Shown here one piece after another: positions 24,653-35,125 of a stretch of DNA of 64,000 nt. Source of the stretch: Acephala macrosclerotiorum (lineage: Eukaryota > Ascomycota > Leotiomycetes > Helotiales > Mollisiaceae); assembly GCA_014904845.1 (NCBI GenBank), contig MU119220.1:248001-312000 (forward strand). The letters are read 5' to 3'. Below the pieces are notes generated by a model, which had not been told where the DNA came from, ran no database searches, and saw only the letters and a program-made list of their open reading frames with translations. The translations under genes and the position numbers were made by a program. Every line of letters starts with the position of its first letter. Position 1 is the stretch's first letter.

Positions 24653-25195
24653 ACGAACGGTTTCTCTACTAGGCTAATTGTAATACCGGCATACTATGCT
24701 TAAGTTCGATTCGAAATACTAGCTTTGCCTCGATTGTGGTACGCCAAGCCGTTTTCGCCTCAGTTTCTCTGAACTCAATAGCGGCTCGCTTAGCGCAGTC
24801 TTTAATTCGAGTTCGCATGAGGATCGGTCCTTTCCTTAAGCTAGAAGGTTAAACATCGGCCTGATGAGAAAATAGTCTGTACTATGCATAAAGTAGCACT
24901 TACTTTGTATGTGAGAACGCAAGTTTGAATGTCCGATTATTAGTCAAATAATAATATTGAGTTTCATCTCTTCTTTTGCCTGGTTTATCGATTAAAGTAG
25001 TATAATCGACCACGACCAAAAGAGCTCAAAACTTACAACCTCTCTCGTAGAAATATAGTACTATTCTTTGTAATCTCAAAAAGGTCTTCCGATCCCTATT
25101 GATTCCTCTCGCTTTTCATCGAACATCTATGTTCACCGCTCACCCGCGGAAGTGGATCCGCTAGGATGCAAAATTTCGAAGAAAAAAAATCAAAA
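24653..25195. other. intergenic
   Basis: Spacer after the broken STAND gene, slightly AT-rich. No coding region or tRNA found by eye. It ends in the T-run terminators of the 5S gene. Confidence 0.5.
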
Positions 25196-25196
25196 A
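25182..25196 (-). terminator. Pol III terminator of the 5S gene
   Basis: On the minus strand a T5 run directly follows the RNA end and a T8 run follows a few bases later. Confidence 0.75.
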
Positions 25197-25314
25197 CATA
25201 CAACAGTAGGGATTCGCTGGTGGTCACCCACCCAACTACTAGTCTACCGATCTGAGACTTGTGTATGGCAGAGCGGACGGGATGCCCAATTTTCCTCAGT
25301 CTATGGTCGTATGT
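25196..25314 (-). rRNA. 5S ribosomal RNA
   Basis: The reverse strand starts ACATACGACCATAG and ends CTACTGTTGTATG, as fungal 5S genes do. Inside are the conserved blocks CCCGTCCGCTC and the internal promoter region GTTGGGTGGGTGACCACC followed by AGCGAATCCCT. Length is about 119 nt, the normal size. Dispersed single 5S genes transcribed by RNA polymerase III are usual in Pezizomycotina. It looks intact; the middle stem region differs from the Neurospora type I remember, as is common between species. Confidence 0.92.
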
Positions 25315-25841
25315 GAAAGCTGGAAGCATTATTTAAATATATATCTCTTCTTCCTAAAGAGGCTAAGCGAGGCTTGCTTTGGCAATCAATTCTGGGCAAG
25401 CAGCTCTCTCTCAGACGTTCACACAAATTAAAAAGGCTATTCTATATGTAATCTGTCTTTTCTAGAATTCATATATCTTAATAAAAGTATCAAAGATACA
25501 TTACCCTCGCGTAGTCACGTGCTACAACCGCAAGATTTCACTTTCAAGAAAGAGACATGTGTTCTGGAAACCCTAGACACAATGGTGCTTGCTCTACTGT
25601 CGAGTCTTTGACTCAATGGGATAAATACGATACAATGCATTTGCTATTACTAGAGATGCAACAATGAAGTTTCACCATAAGCGAGACAAACAAAGGTGCC
25701 CACAAAGAAATGGCTGACGCTTGACACCGCCCAGTCATTGAGAGATAATGGGAGATGATGCTAAATGTACAATGGTCTTGTTCATACAATGGTAGTGAAA
25801 GACTCATATAAGAGCGTTGTTCTCTCTCCTCCTTCTACCGA
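25315..25841. promoter_or_regulatory. upstream region of the 25.8-kb gene
   Basis: Non-coding. TATAAGAG at about 25806 is a plausible TATA element about 35 bp before the first in-frame ATG. Nothing else seen. Confidence 0.4.
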
Positions 25842-27599
25842 ATGAATCTTTTGAATTTTACAAAGCTATTATATAACATCACACACTTCACAAAGACACC
25901 ACAATATCGCCCCAAAACTACCCCAAACATGCCAAACACGACACAGAAAGAAAGATGCGAGTTCATGATCGAGCACATAACTTACGGCGCGACACATCAA
26001 CCCATGAAATCCTACATTCCAGCATCGATATCCAACAAAACAGATTCCTCCACATCCTCCCAACGACCTCGTGCTTCGATTGAGCAGGCCTTATCTCGAA
26101 ACGTGAAGCCAAGCCAAACAGCAAGACCATCAACTCAGTGGCCCAACGCCGAAATGCGCGTTGCTACCGCTGACCTCGCATCTTTCGTTCTCCAGAAGGG
26201 CCGAGAAGGGAAAGAGAAACGAAAGCAAGAAAAGCTTGTCATTAAGGCAAATTCAAGTGGCAGGTATTTGAGTCTCCTTGATGAAAAGAGTTCTGCGGCT
26301 ACTAAGGTGACGCCAAATCTTAGACGAAAAGAGAAATTCTCTAAAATCGTGATGGCGAAACTCAACAAATTGTCGCATGAAGACGAAAAGCAGCTACTAG
26401 TCCAGAACGATGCAAACATGCAACGATTCGAGGAGATTCGAAAAGCGATCAAAGAAGGGAAGATGGAGCGTGTCGTCCCTCCCAGGACAGAAGCTGAGAA
26501 AGAGCGACTTGCCCCTCGCCGATATTCTGTTTCTCAACCATCATCCTCACGATCAGCTCCAGCAGCAGAAACAAAACCCAAAGTCAAGTCTTCTAAGGAT
26601 CGAAAGTCCGTAGACCATTGGAAGAACAGATTATCTGGCAGCAAGCTCTCGGCGTACCTGGAGAAAGGGAAAGAAATCCAGAGTAAGTTCCCTTCTCCAT
26701 TCTCGCATCTCAACTGCCCCTCTTTCTCGCTCTCGAGAAAAACTTCGGTAAGCTCATCCACTTCGTCTTTTTACTGCATAGGAGAAGATGAGGAAGAACA
26801 GAGATCGAATACCAATGCGATCAAAGCTCTCAAGATGAGACAAGGTGAAAATAGGCGAAGACTGAGTGGCGAGGGATCTAGTCCTTGGTCCAGTCCTGCG
26901 AATCAGAGGTGCCGACTTTGTAACAAGTGGGGTACCCAAGGTGTGAGGGGGCTTTGCTCGGAGTGCGAGGATGACTTCTTGAGACCGAAGACTTCAGTTG
27001 GACTCGGAACCTCGTTTTCCGACTCTGAAGATGAGGATGAGATCAAGCCAACCCCACCACTCAAGGATCGAAAGACCCTATCAATGCGCAAGTCTCCTGA
27101 TCGGAACTATCTCCTCCACGTTCCTGCCTATGCCAACGAGGAATGGGAGGACGAACGACCCACCACACCAGTAAAAGGCAGCATAAGACTTGAGAGCGTC
27201 AACGCAAGATCCGAACCATCTGACAGCAGCGTGTCCCCAAGAATCTTCTCTCAGCAGGCTGAGATCGAAGATCAAGAAGATAGCGACGCGGAGACAGTTA
27301 AGCGCTGGAACTCAGGGCCCTTCAAGCCAATTTCCAAGGAAAATAAGAACCTGTTCGAGAAGTGGTCAGCTGTCTATCAGAATGGTGATTATCGACAATT
27401 CCAAGCAGAGGACGGAACTCCCTTGATCCCAATTGCGCAGAAAAGGTCGCCAGCTATGCGGAAGCTGTCGCCAAATGCGCACCAGAAGTCGCTAAGAGAC
27501 TCAAGCTTTTATGACTTTTGGGGTGAGCTTCTTGGCGATGGTAAGTCGGAGAGTAGCGGTAAGTCACTCAGAGCGAAAAATCAGAGGAGTAGAAATTGA
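25842..27599 (+). CDS. basic, Ser-rich protein with a CxxC-CxxC motif
   Basis: Single exon, 585 codons from the first ATG. The second in-frame ATG at 25929 (MPNTTQKERCEF, in a CAAAC-ATG context) is as likely a start, since the first 29 residues read like a leader. The N-half is charged and helical (KGREGKEKRKQEKL, RRKEKFSKIVMAKL). A middle zinc-ribbon-like motif CRLCNKWGTQG...LCSECEDDF lies at about residues 352-373. The rest is Ser/Pro/Glu-rich with phospho-site-like SP/TP pairs, and a C-terminal YDFWGELLGDG. I do not know the family's function. Isolated between the 5S gene and the micro-exon gene. Base composition and codon use are ordinary and there is no lesion. Confidence 0.8.
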   Translation: MNLLNFTKLLYNITHFTKTPQYRPKTTPNMPNTTQKERCEFMIEHITYGATHQPMKSYIPASISNKTDSSTSSQRPRASIEQALSRNVKPSQTARPSTQWPNAEMRVATADLASFVLQKGREGKEKRKQEKLVIKANSSGRYLSLLDEKSSAATKVTPNLRRKEKFSKIVMAKLNKLSHEDEKQLLVQNDANMQRFEEIRKAIKEGKMERVVPPRTEAEKERLAPRRYSVSQPSSSRSAPAAETKPKVKSSKDRKSVDHWKNRLSGSKLSAYLEKGKEIQSKFPSPFSHLNCPSFSLSRKTSVSSSTSSFYCIGEDEEEQRSNTNAIKALKMRQGENRRRLSGEGSSPWSSPANQRCRLCNKWGTQGVRGLCSECEDDFLRPKTSVGLGTSFSDSEDEDEIKPTPPLKDRKTLSMRKSPDRNYLLHVPAYANEEWEDERPTTPVKGSIRLESVNARSEPSDSSVSPRIFSQQAEIEDQEDSDAETVKRWNSGPFKPISKENKNLFEKWSAVYQNGDYRQFQAEDGTPLIPIAQKRSPAMRKLSPNAHQKSLRDSSFYDFWGELLGDGKSESSGKSLRAKNQRSRN

Positions 27600-27953
27600 A
27601 TGAACCATTGTTATCTCTAAGCTCTTGGAATGTCGGTTATTTTGTGAAATGTGAGATTGGAACTCGTGGTATAGACTCGAAAGGCAGAATAACCGTACAA
27701 TGGAGATTCTATACGAGCTGGAACCTGTATGCTCTGTTAGACCGACTTTTGGCTTTCACAATTGGTGGTTGAACGGAGCTGCTTCGCAAAAGCGTCAGTC
27801 TATCTTCCAACAGCATAAAAGCATTTCACTTATCTTTCTAATTTCTGACTTCTCTACGACGAGCTCGTGGCTGCAGTTGACTTGATAGCCAAGACTTCGA
27901 AAAGCGTATATCACAAGTATAATTATTGTACAAAGAAGAGACAATCCGTTGCC
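27600..27953. other. intergenic, converging 3' ends
   Basis: Spacer between the + gene ending at 27599 and the minus-strand gene ending at 27954. No gene seen. Confidence 0.5.
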
Positions 27954-29221
27954 TCAACGGGTGCCCCGCGGGCTGGTCATGCATTGATCAAGTGTCTGCT
28001 TTCCAAAACCATTAGCATGGACTCATGTACAAGAAAGTGGGTGACATTGACTTACAGTTATTCTTCTATCATCATTGTTTGTATTCTCCTCCGAAAACCA
28101 TCAGCTAATGTACCGGATTCTTGGGGATATTTATTTCACTTACGAATCTTCCTCCCCAGGCTCCCAGCCAACCGTCGTCAATATCACATTTCTCAAGCAC
28201 GATTAGTCAATGTCCAGATGGCGTTAGAGCATTTGCTTACGGTTCTTCCGTCGTCCCAAAAACCGTTGATCTCCTCCTCAAAATACATTAGCCAATGTAC
28301 TCCAAATCCAGGGACATTCGAACTTACCGCTCTCTCCTCGTCGTGGTACTTCAGCTTTATCTTCTAAATCAGCTTGCTCTCTTCGAACATCCAAAGTATC
28401 TCAAAGTCTGTCTTACCGATGGTCGCAATTTGGGCCTTGGTGGCAGTACTTGCAGTACGCACAAGCACCATTGAAGGGCCAGAGATCCTGGTTGTTGCCA
28501 GGTCCCTGCACTTGGACGCAGTGCCAGAAGGCACCACCGACATTTCCTGGCCCGGCTTGGCAGCGGCCGCAACGGGGCTACCAATTCATTAGTATTGATT
28601 GCTCGTACACATCAATGACAAGAATATAACTTACAACGATCGTACCGACAATGTATCCAAGCGCAGCTTGCAGCTTGGCACGGGTGGGAACGAGAGAGCC
28701 GGCAGGGAGGAAGGTGCGGAAGGTCAATTGTCGGTGGAGGGGGCGGCGGGCGAGGGCACGGGAGTGACCTGTGCTCAGGGTTGGGTGGGCGAGCCCGAGA
28801 CGCAGAGCAACCAGGGTGATTGCATCTGGAATCTGAATGTACAAGTCATTTATAGTACTTTTTGCTAGATCTAGATACTCACGATTGTGCTGCCGGGGTT
28901 GTACTGTGGTAGTCCCTATTTCCATGATTTATAAGTATTAAGTACTCTCGAAGTTATGGACTCTTGAACTTACGGCGGTGGCGAAGGGTATCTTTTAAAT
29001 ATACGAATTAGCATGAGATATTTATAGGGAGTGTAAGTACTTACGTCGACTGCGTCAATACGAAGATAGACCTTTTAAGATTAATATAATTCTCAATTAT
29101 TACAAGGAGGACTTACGACAGCCGCGGCGGCAGCAAGAGTATCGGCCTGTGTCTGACAATCAAGTCAATAAAAGATATTCAATTAGTATGAGCTTCTGAG
29201 TATCCTTACGAGAGGTCCGGG
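27954..29221 (-). CDS. gene of many micro-exons, unknown function (5' end unresolved)
   Basis: Reading 5' to 3' on the minus strand, short exons lie between good introns: 29221-29210, 29152-29117, 29071-29045, 28991-28974, 28915-28883, 28832-28635, a central block from 28577, then 28363-28328, 28276-28241, 28191-28144, 28088-28056 and 27998-27954 (stop TGA). All are multiples of 3 (12, 36, 27, 18, 33, 198 ... 36, 36, 48, 33, 45 bp), with GTAAGT/GTGAGT donors and CTAAY-like branch sites. The 5' part reads TQADTLAAAAAV, VYLRIDAVD, GLPQYNPGSTI; the 3' part EEINGFWDDGRT, KCDIDDGWLGAWGGRF. In the central block (28577-28364) two frames are open: a Cys-rich one in phase with the 5' exons, and one in phase with the 3' exons, ending in a TAG that could be a mutated CAG. 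So the middle is uncertain, or a frame was lost there. No start codon was fixed and no family recognised. Confidence 0.5.
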
Positions 29222-29554
29222 CTAAAATTGGCGTAAATGTTAGCTTGGATCCTTAACAGAAAATGGAAAGGAGAAAGTGTTTGTTATATTTGCATAGTAG
29301 TAAAAAAGCTCTGAAAACGAGAATGTTGGGGTTGATAGAATAGAGATTATATGAGGGATCCGCCAATGAAATGTCTGTTTGTGGATATGAAGGTGTAGAA
29401 ACGAGGATTGGAAAAGACAATGTCGGGTCTTTTTGCGTACAGAGTTTGGAGAAACTATCAATCGAATTTCTGTCTTGGGATGTTTGCCAATGGAGATAAT
29501 AATTGGAAAAGAGAATGTCGGGATCTACTTGACTGGAAAGGGGTGGATAGAGTT
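29222..29554. other. upstream of the micro-exon gene
   Basis: Should hold the first exon and promoter of the minus-strand micro-exon gene. A branch-like GCTAAC and TTTTAG acceptor precede 29221, but no convincing first exon was found. Confidence 0.4.
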
Positions 29555-29911
29555 ACTCAAGGAATGTCTGTATAGCAGCGAGGTCTGAACTGGTAATTTG
29601 ACCAAGCTCGGAAGTTCCTTGAGCTCGAACATCGGTAGCAAGTTGAGCATTATCCAGGATGAGCATCGAAGTGCCAAGGCAAAGAGCTGCCCAGTTTCCA
29701 ATTACCCAGCCCCTTGAGACATGTGCTTGGCTTCAAGATCGAAGCTCCAGTATGGCATATCCTTCTGGCACAGCTGCACTTGCTTCAGCCAACTCGCCAG
29801 AGGCACTTTGTACCCTTCCATAGCACAATCATTTTCAGAAGAAACAAAGAAATTCTGGAAAACAAGTGACGATAAATAAATAAGCTGCATGGGAAAGGAG
29901 CAATTTGTCAA
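29555..29911 (-). pseudogene. gene fragment, unknown family
   Basis: Minus-strand frame 29911-29702 (with ASWLKQVQLCQKDMPYWSF) changes phase near 29705 and continues as GWVIGNWAALCLG and DNAQLATDVRAQG to a TAA at about 29559. Both pieces read like protein, so this is a decayed gene or one with a lost base. Family not recognised. Confidence 0.3.
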
Positions 29912-30096
29912 ACCGCCATTGACTCTGCTCTACTCTGCTCTGTTGGGGTGCGACAGCGAGCGACAGACGCGACCGTCACCAGATCCATGATCCAGCTTAG
30001 CTTTGACTATGCCCTCTGATAGCTCGGGATCTTTGGAAGTGATAAGAATCACTCTAGTAGATCCGCCACAAGACAAAGAGTATCCGCAAGCTTGTG

Positions 30097-30114
30097 GTGT
30101 GTGTGTGTGTGTGT
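30097..30114. repeat. (GT)9 microsatellite
   Basis: Uninterrupted GT dinucleotide run. Confidence 0.9.
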
Positions 30115-30149
30115 CAAATTCGCTCTGGGGATGGCGCTGTCATCCTGGC

Positions 30150-30600
30150 CAAGGCCATCACAAAGAAACCCATCGCGAACTCCTCCGTTGTGAAGGAGAT
30201 CAATTGCGAATGTTTTTGACCAGCGTTCGGATCTTTGGAAGAGGAAGGAGAAGGTATAGGGATAGACTGCGTTGTATCTTAGATTCTTTGTGTGCCCTTG
30301 GCAAGGCTCCCAAAGGAGATCTGCCCTGAATTCCATCACTGTGGATTCAAACAGGTCATGAACGTTCTCGGTGACCGTTCATATCTTGAGAGAGAGAAGA
30401 ATGCATAGGCATAGACTGAATTGTCTCTTGGCGTGCCTTGCTCAAGGCTTTAATCAAGAATCCGCCTTGAATTCGTCCCTTGTAAAGGAGACTTGTCGCG
30501 AACGTGTTTGGCCAATTTCGAAATCTTGGAGACGAGGAAGGAGGTATAGGAGGAGGAGGAGACTGTATCGTTTCTCAGCGTGGAAAGGGATCAGTAATAC
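30150..30600 (+). repeat. degenerate tandem repeat of about 150 bp, probably a decayed coding repeat
   Basis: Three diverged units share the order GTGAAGGAG...GCGAA.GT.TTTG, then CTTGGA..GAGGAAGGAG..GGTATAGG, then ATAGACTG..TTGT.TCTT, then CCTTG.CAAGGCT. On + each unit translates to something like EEE-GIGIDCIVS, but stops and phase changes interrupt them. Probably the relic of a repeat protein. Confidence 0.4.
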
Positions 30601-33600
30601 GTACAGCATTCATCTTGTCCAAGAGATGGGTTGAGCGTGGGGTTGGGGTGACAGTGTTGACGTGGGACAAAGATCAATTCACAAGAGCAGCTGCAATTCA
30701 CAAAATAACAATTCAGTCGATAGATAGAGCTAACCTAATCCGGGCGTCAGAGCCTATTGAGGCTATTTGGCTAGAATAAGTTTAGGGCCCGGCAATATTT
30801 TGACTCCGATAGACGTCTACCATGGAGTGTATGCCGGCTAGAGGGCCGGGAGAGCTCGAATATTAGTGCACAAGCGGTAGAGATATCTGACATCAGGCGG
30901 GCACCCTTTGATAGAGGCTAGGGCAGCTCAAACCGATGTGATGGTAATGTCATCGAATGGCATAATAGATGTAGAGTTATCAAACATGAAGTATACATAA
31001 GATACAGTGTCGGGAAGCTGGGTTTTTAATGCTTTTGAAATGTAAAATAACTATAGAGCTCAGTGGGCATTAATCTAGGACGAGTTTTAGGAGAATAATC
31101 CACTGCTCGCGAGGCCATCTAAGATTCGTTTAGGCCCCTTTTGACTCCTTAGCGGGATCATATTGAGATAGACGCCGAGGGGCTCAAGTTTCTAGAGTCA
31201 ATTCAGGAGAATTTGAAAGTCTGAGGGACTGTCTCTCATCAGTACCTGTTGATATATTCTATCATCAATGTGTGATTTGTCCTAACTCCATGCTCCAGAA
31301 AGCTTGTATATTCTCTCTCGAAACTTGAGAGCATCTGGCAGTTTGGCAAAAGGCGATCCATTCAAACTAAGCGAGAATCCCCTTTCTCCCAGGTGTTTGA
31401 GCAAACCAATGCCAATGAGGGTCCTGGAGCAAATCTATCTGCAGACACGAGGTTACGAGTCTCAAGCAATTCAGAGAATACTGTTTCAGTGAAGTCATTA
31501 TAAAGCAAGTGAGCAGATCCTCAAGCTTCGCGCAACCATCGCTCGGGTCTGGCATATGCATGGCTCGGACTTGGACTTACAAAGTTGAGATTTGGGACAC
31601 TTAAAAAAAAAAAAAGACAGTACTGCACATCTGCTTGTAATCATTTGAACAAGTCATTGCAATGCCCCCAAAGAGTCCGGAAGGCCTGGCCGAGAATCAA
31701 GCTCAAGTCTAGCGGAGCAGCTCAAGAAATGCAATGCCTTGGCACTCAAACTTGTCCATAGTAGCACGTATGAGGCTTGAGCATCGCCCACGGCATACGC
31801 TCTTCACCCTGGCCGTGAAAATATCTGTATTCTCAACACTCTACGAAGATGCAGGTTAATGAAAGATTAGTTTTTCGAGACATATGCTTGGAAGGTCCAA
31901 GTCACGTGGGTGTACCAGCTGACAACCCATCATCGTAAGGAAACGTAGGTGACGCAAAGCAGAATGTGTCAATTCCCAATCAGAACCAACACAAGCTAAA
32001 TATCAAAGTCAGCGGAAAGAGCTAGCCAGGGCTTTTACAAAGGATACGGGCATTCGGGTCAAATCAAGAAGTAAGTGAAGGCAAGTGCTACTGCGGCAGG
32101 AACAAGCGAGTGTGCAGGCATTGCAATAACCGCATCGTACATTCGTAGTTCTAAGAGTGCTCCAGTGGGAAACCTATGTGATATCTAGGCTATCTGAACT
32201 AAAGACTAGCAAAGACAACGCTTAGGCATGGTCTGCAATAGGACTACCCCTTTCTAAAGAAAAAACGGATCGATTCCCAGACTGCGAGATCAAGTTTGAG
32301 ATTCGAGTCGAATGAAGAACCTCTGCGACTCCTAAAAGCGGCGCAAGTGAGCGTAGCATCGCACTTGACAAAGTAGGAAGCAAGTCTGCGGTGTGATGGG
32401 TCGAATTACTCGAAGGAGGTTTCATTGATACCATTTACTTGGTCCATTGGTGGCCATCGTATTGGAAGTCTTTCGATGCTTTGACTCGGGTGGGACCAAA
32501 GCACAAGGGACCGGGACCTGGAAGTGGAGTGCCGTCTGATTTGCCTTGTGCAATAACATAGCAGCTCCGCAATACCCCTTGACGGCCTTCGGGTTTGACA
32601 TAAATGGCAACGGGACGTCGATAACGATGGGCAGTTGCTTGGTTTTCTGCCTCCAAGTAAAGTTGTTTCTTCGGCTTTTTGGAAAGTCCGCGCCGTTCTT
32701 TCTCCGGATGAATATGACTCGTTCTGTGTGAACTTCCATATTACAGCGAGGGACGTTGGCTACCACCGTAATTGAAAGGCCCTCGATGCCCTGGTGAGAC
32801 AATGTAAAAGCTAGCATTGAGGTGTTCAAAGTTCGTACGATTTCTAAGACAGTCTCGCCTAATTTGCTTCAAGTTGCTATGAAAAAGGGAGGAGGTTTGA
32901 TGAACATAGGATCTCGAGACCTCTTCGATGCCATGCCAGTGCAAGGTCCAGCATCGATTTTTGGAAGGTCCGTCGTCCTCCCGAGCAATTCTATCGTTTT
33001 GCTTCAAATTGTCGTCGCAGAATGAGGATAATAGTGACTACCCAGATTGCATAGGAGTTGAAGTCTTGCCATCAGGTTATGCAAGACTAATTTCACAGTC
33101 CGTTCTATTCTCCTAACAAATTCCGCTGGTTTTGCTTCGGATTGTCGTGACTTCAGAAGGGACATTTGCAACTATTGTACCTGAAATGCAAGATCTACTA
33201 GCAACTCTTGAAAAGTGGGTTCTATCCTCCTGAAAATTCCGCCCAGTCCGCTACGAATTTTTGACACCAAAAGAAGGACGTTGGAAAACGCCGAGTAACC
33301 TGAAACACGTGATCTGGCAGGAAATGGGGTTTCTGGATTTCTCCAGAGGATCTCAGAGTTACTGGATCGCAGAGTATACCTTTGAGATTCAAAAGCCCTG
33401 GATAGCTGTGGGATGTTGAAGCGCTATTCGAACTAAAGAGTGATCTTTTGTCTTCGACGCAAGTGGCAATGAAAAACATCAGTGTATTGGCGCAAGTAGA
33501 ATGAACGTCCGAAGCTAGAAAACTTGATGCAATGTCGTCGGTTCCCTGATTTGCGCTGAATATTTCGAGTGCAGCAAAGGTGAGTCCGAGAGCATTGTTT

Positions 33601-35125
33601 CAAATGAAAGAAACTAGCCCTGGTGGAAAAGGGCATTCATAGATGCGAACATCCCTGGGCGGCTGAGAAATTGGTAGATGGAGGAAGTGCTCAACGCCAC
33701 TTAGTCTTCCATCAAAGCTCCGGCTTGCTGGGATGGTGATGAAAAAACACTTTGGTCGTATCGAGGATTAAATAGTATTGGTATGGGGTTGCTTTCTGAA
33801 TCGTCGAGTTAATCATCTCCACTAGGTAAAAGGGTTAAACAGGGCAAAGCTGAGAAAGGATGTCACGATCAGGGCAGAAGTTGGATTCATCGTGGTAAGG
33901 GCGACATCCAAGTTGCAGAAACCAGAATATCATGATTGAGAATACGCCTATACGATGGTGCAGAAATCAGAGCGCAGAAAGTTTTCTTGTTCATCGCGAG
34001 TAAGCTTTCGCAGGATCCGCAATATAATCATGATTTTGAAACTGGTATGCCAGAGGGCCTGGATCGCCGGAGAAAGATGCGTATTTATGCGGGTGCGGCT
34101 CAAGACATATTTCGAACGCAATCACCTGGTGCAGCAGTCTCAATTATCTCAATTCGTATCACCAGCGACGGGTACATACACAACATCACACGAGACTGTC
34201 CTCATGTGAGACAGCGATGTCTCCCATCATCGACATTCACCTCCCCTCGCCCTCAATTAAGAAGACCCACGGGAGACAAACTTCCTATCAGGGAGCTGCC
34301 GAAGCAAATTATCCATCTCCAGAGCCTCACACTCCGTAGAGTGCTGGCAACACACCACTGTTTCGAAGTCGAGGTGGAGGTCGTGGCTGGCTCTGTTACT
34401 TTTTGATGAAGAAGAAAAGTTTGAGGTTGCGAAGATTTTCGAGATTTTGTGGTCCGCGATAGAATGCGCTAGCTGAAATTGGAATGGCGCAAAAAGAAGA
34501 CGCTAAGTCATGTGAGCCCGGCTTTGACTTCTCAAACTGCTTCCCTTTCTCTCTTTCTCTCCTCACGAGCACATCCATAGAGTTCATCCTCAGCATCACA
34601 ACATAGACTCAAGTTCTCAAAAATAATTGTTCAAGAACTTTGAAGTCACGAGGCAACATTCAAGGCTCAAGGTTCTGGTGAGGATGACGTTGCCGCTGCT
34701 AAAGTTCACTAATTGACCCTATTCGCAACCTAAAATTCCAAATATGGTCTTTCAAAGAATCGCATAAGCTGTACTTGGTTATGATCGTTCTTTATGCTCT
34801 TCCGATGTTCCGGATTCCAAATGTTGCAAGTGCTAGTTCAGGAACGGTTGCTTTCTGATATGCGGGGTGCTGTCTTTTTTTCGAGACGGCTCGATTTAGT
34901 CCCTTGCGTCGTGGAGGACCTGCTTAAGTCCGACGACTATTGCGTATAGCTCTAAGAGCTCTAAGTTGCCAATTCTTATGACATCACAATGTTTTTGAGC
35001 TCTGGTGGCTCTTGCCGGAAGAGCTATTGCCGAGGAAGCTCCTGCCCCGGGAGCCTTTCATAGAAGTATGGCATCTTCCCGTCCTTCAGAGCTTCAAGAC
35101 TTCTCTTCAACTTGAAGCTTGCACT
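30601..35125. other. 4.5-kb region without a recognisable gene
   Basis: Many short open frames on both strands, none with a domain or with good splice sites joining them. A poly-A run lies at about 31603-31615. Three diverged copies of a roughly 110-bp unit lie at about 32988-33320. Likely old, decayed sequence. Confidence 0.5.
32988..33320. repeat. degenerate tandem repeat of about 110 bp (three units)
   Basis: Units beginning near 32988, 33100 and 33213 share TTCTAT.CTCCT.A, TTCCGC...GCT.CG, ATTGT.G and AG.AGGAC.TT. No reading frame survives. Confidence 0.4.

Noticed and set aside
27867..28367. 166-codon + strand frame
   Set aside because: It is the antisense of the micro-exon gene's 3' exons and introns.
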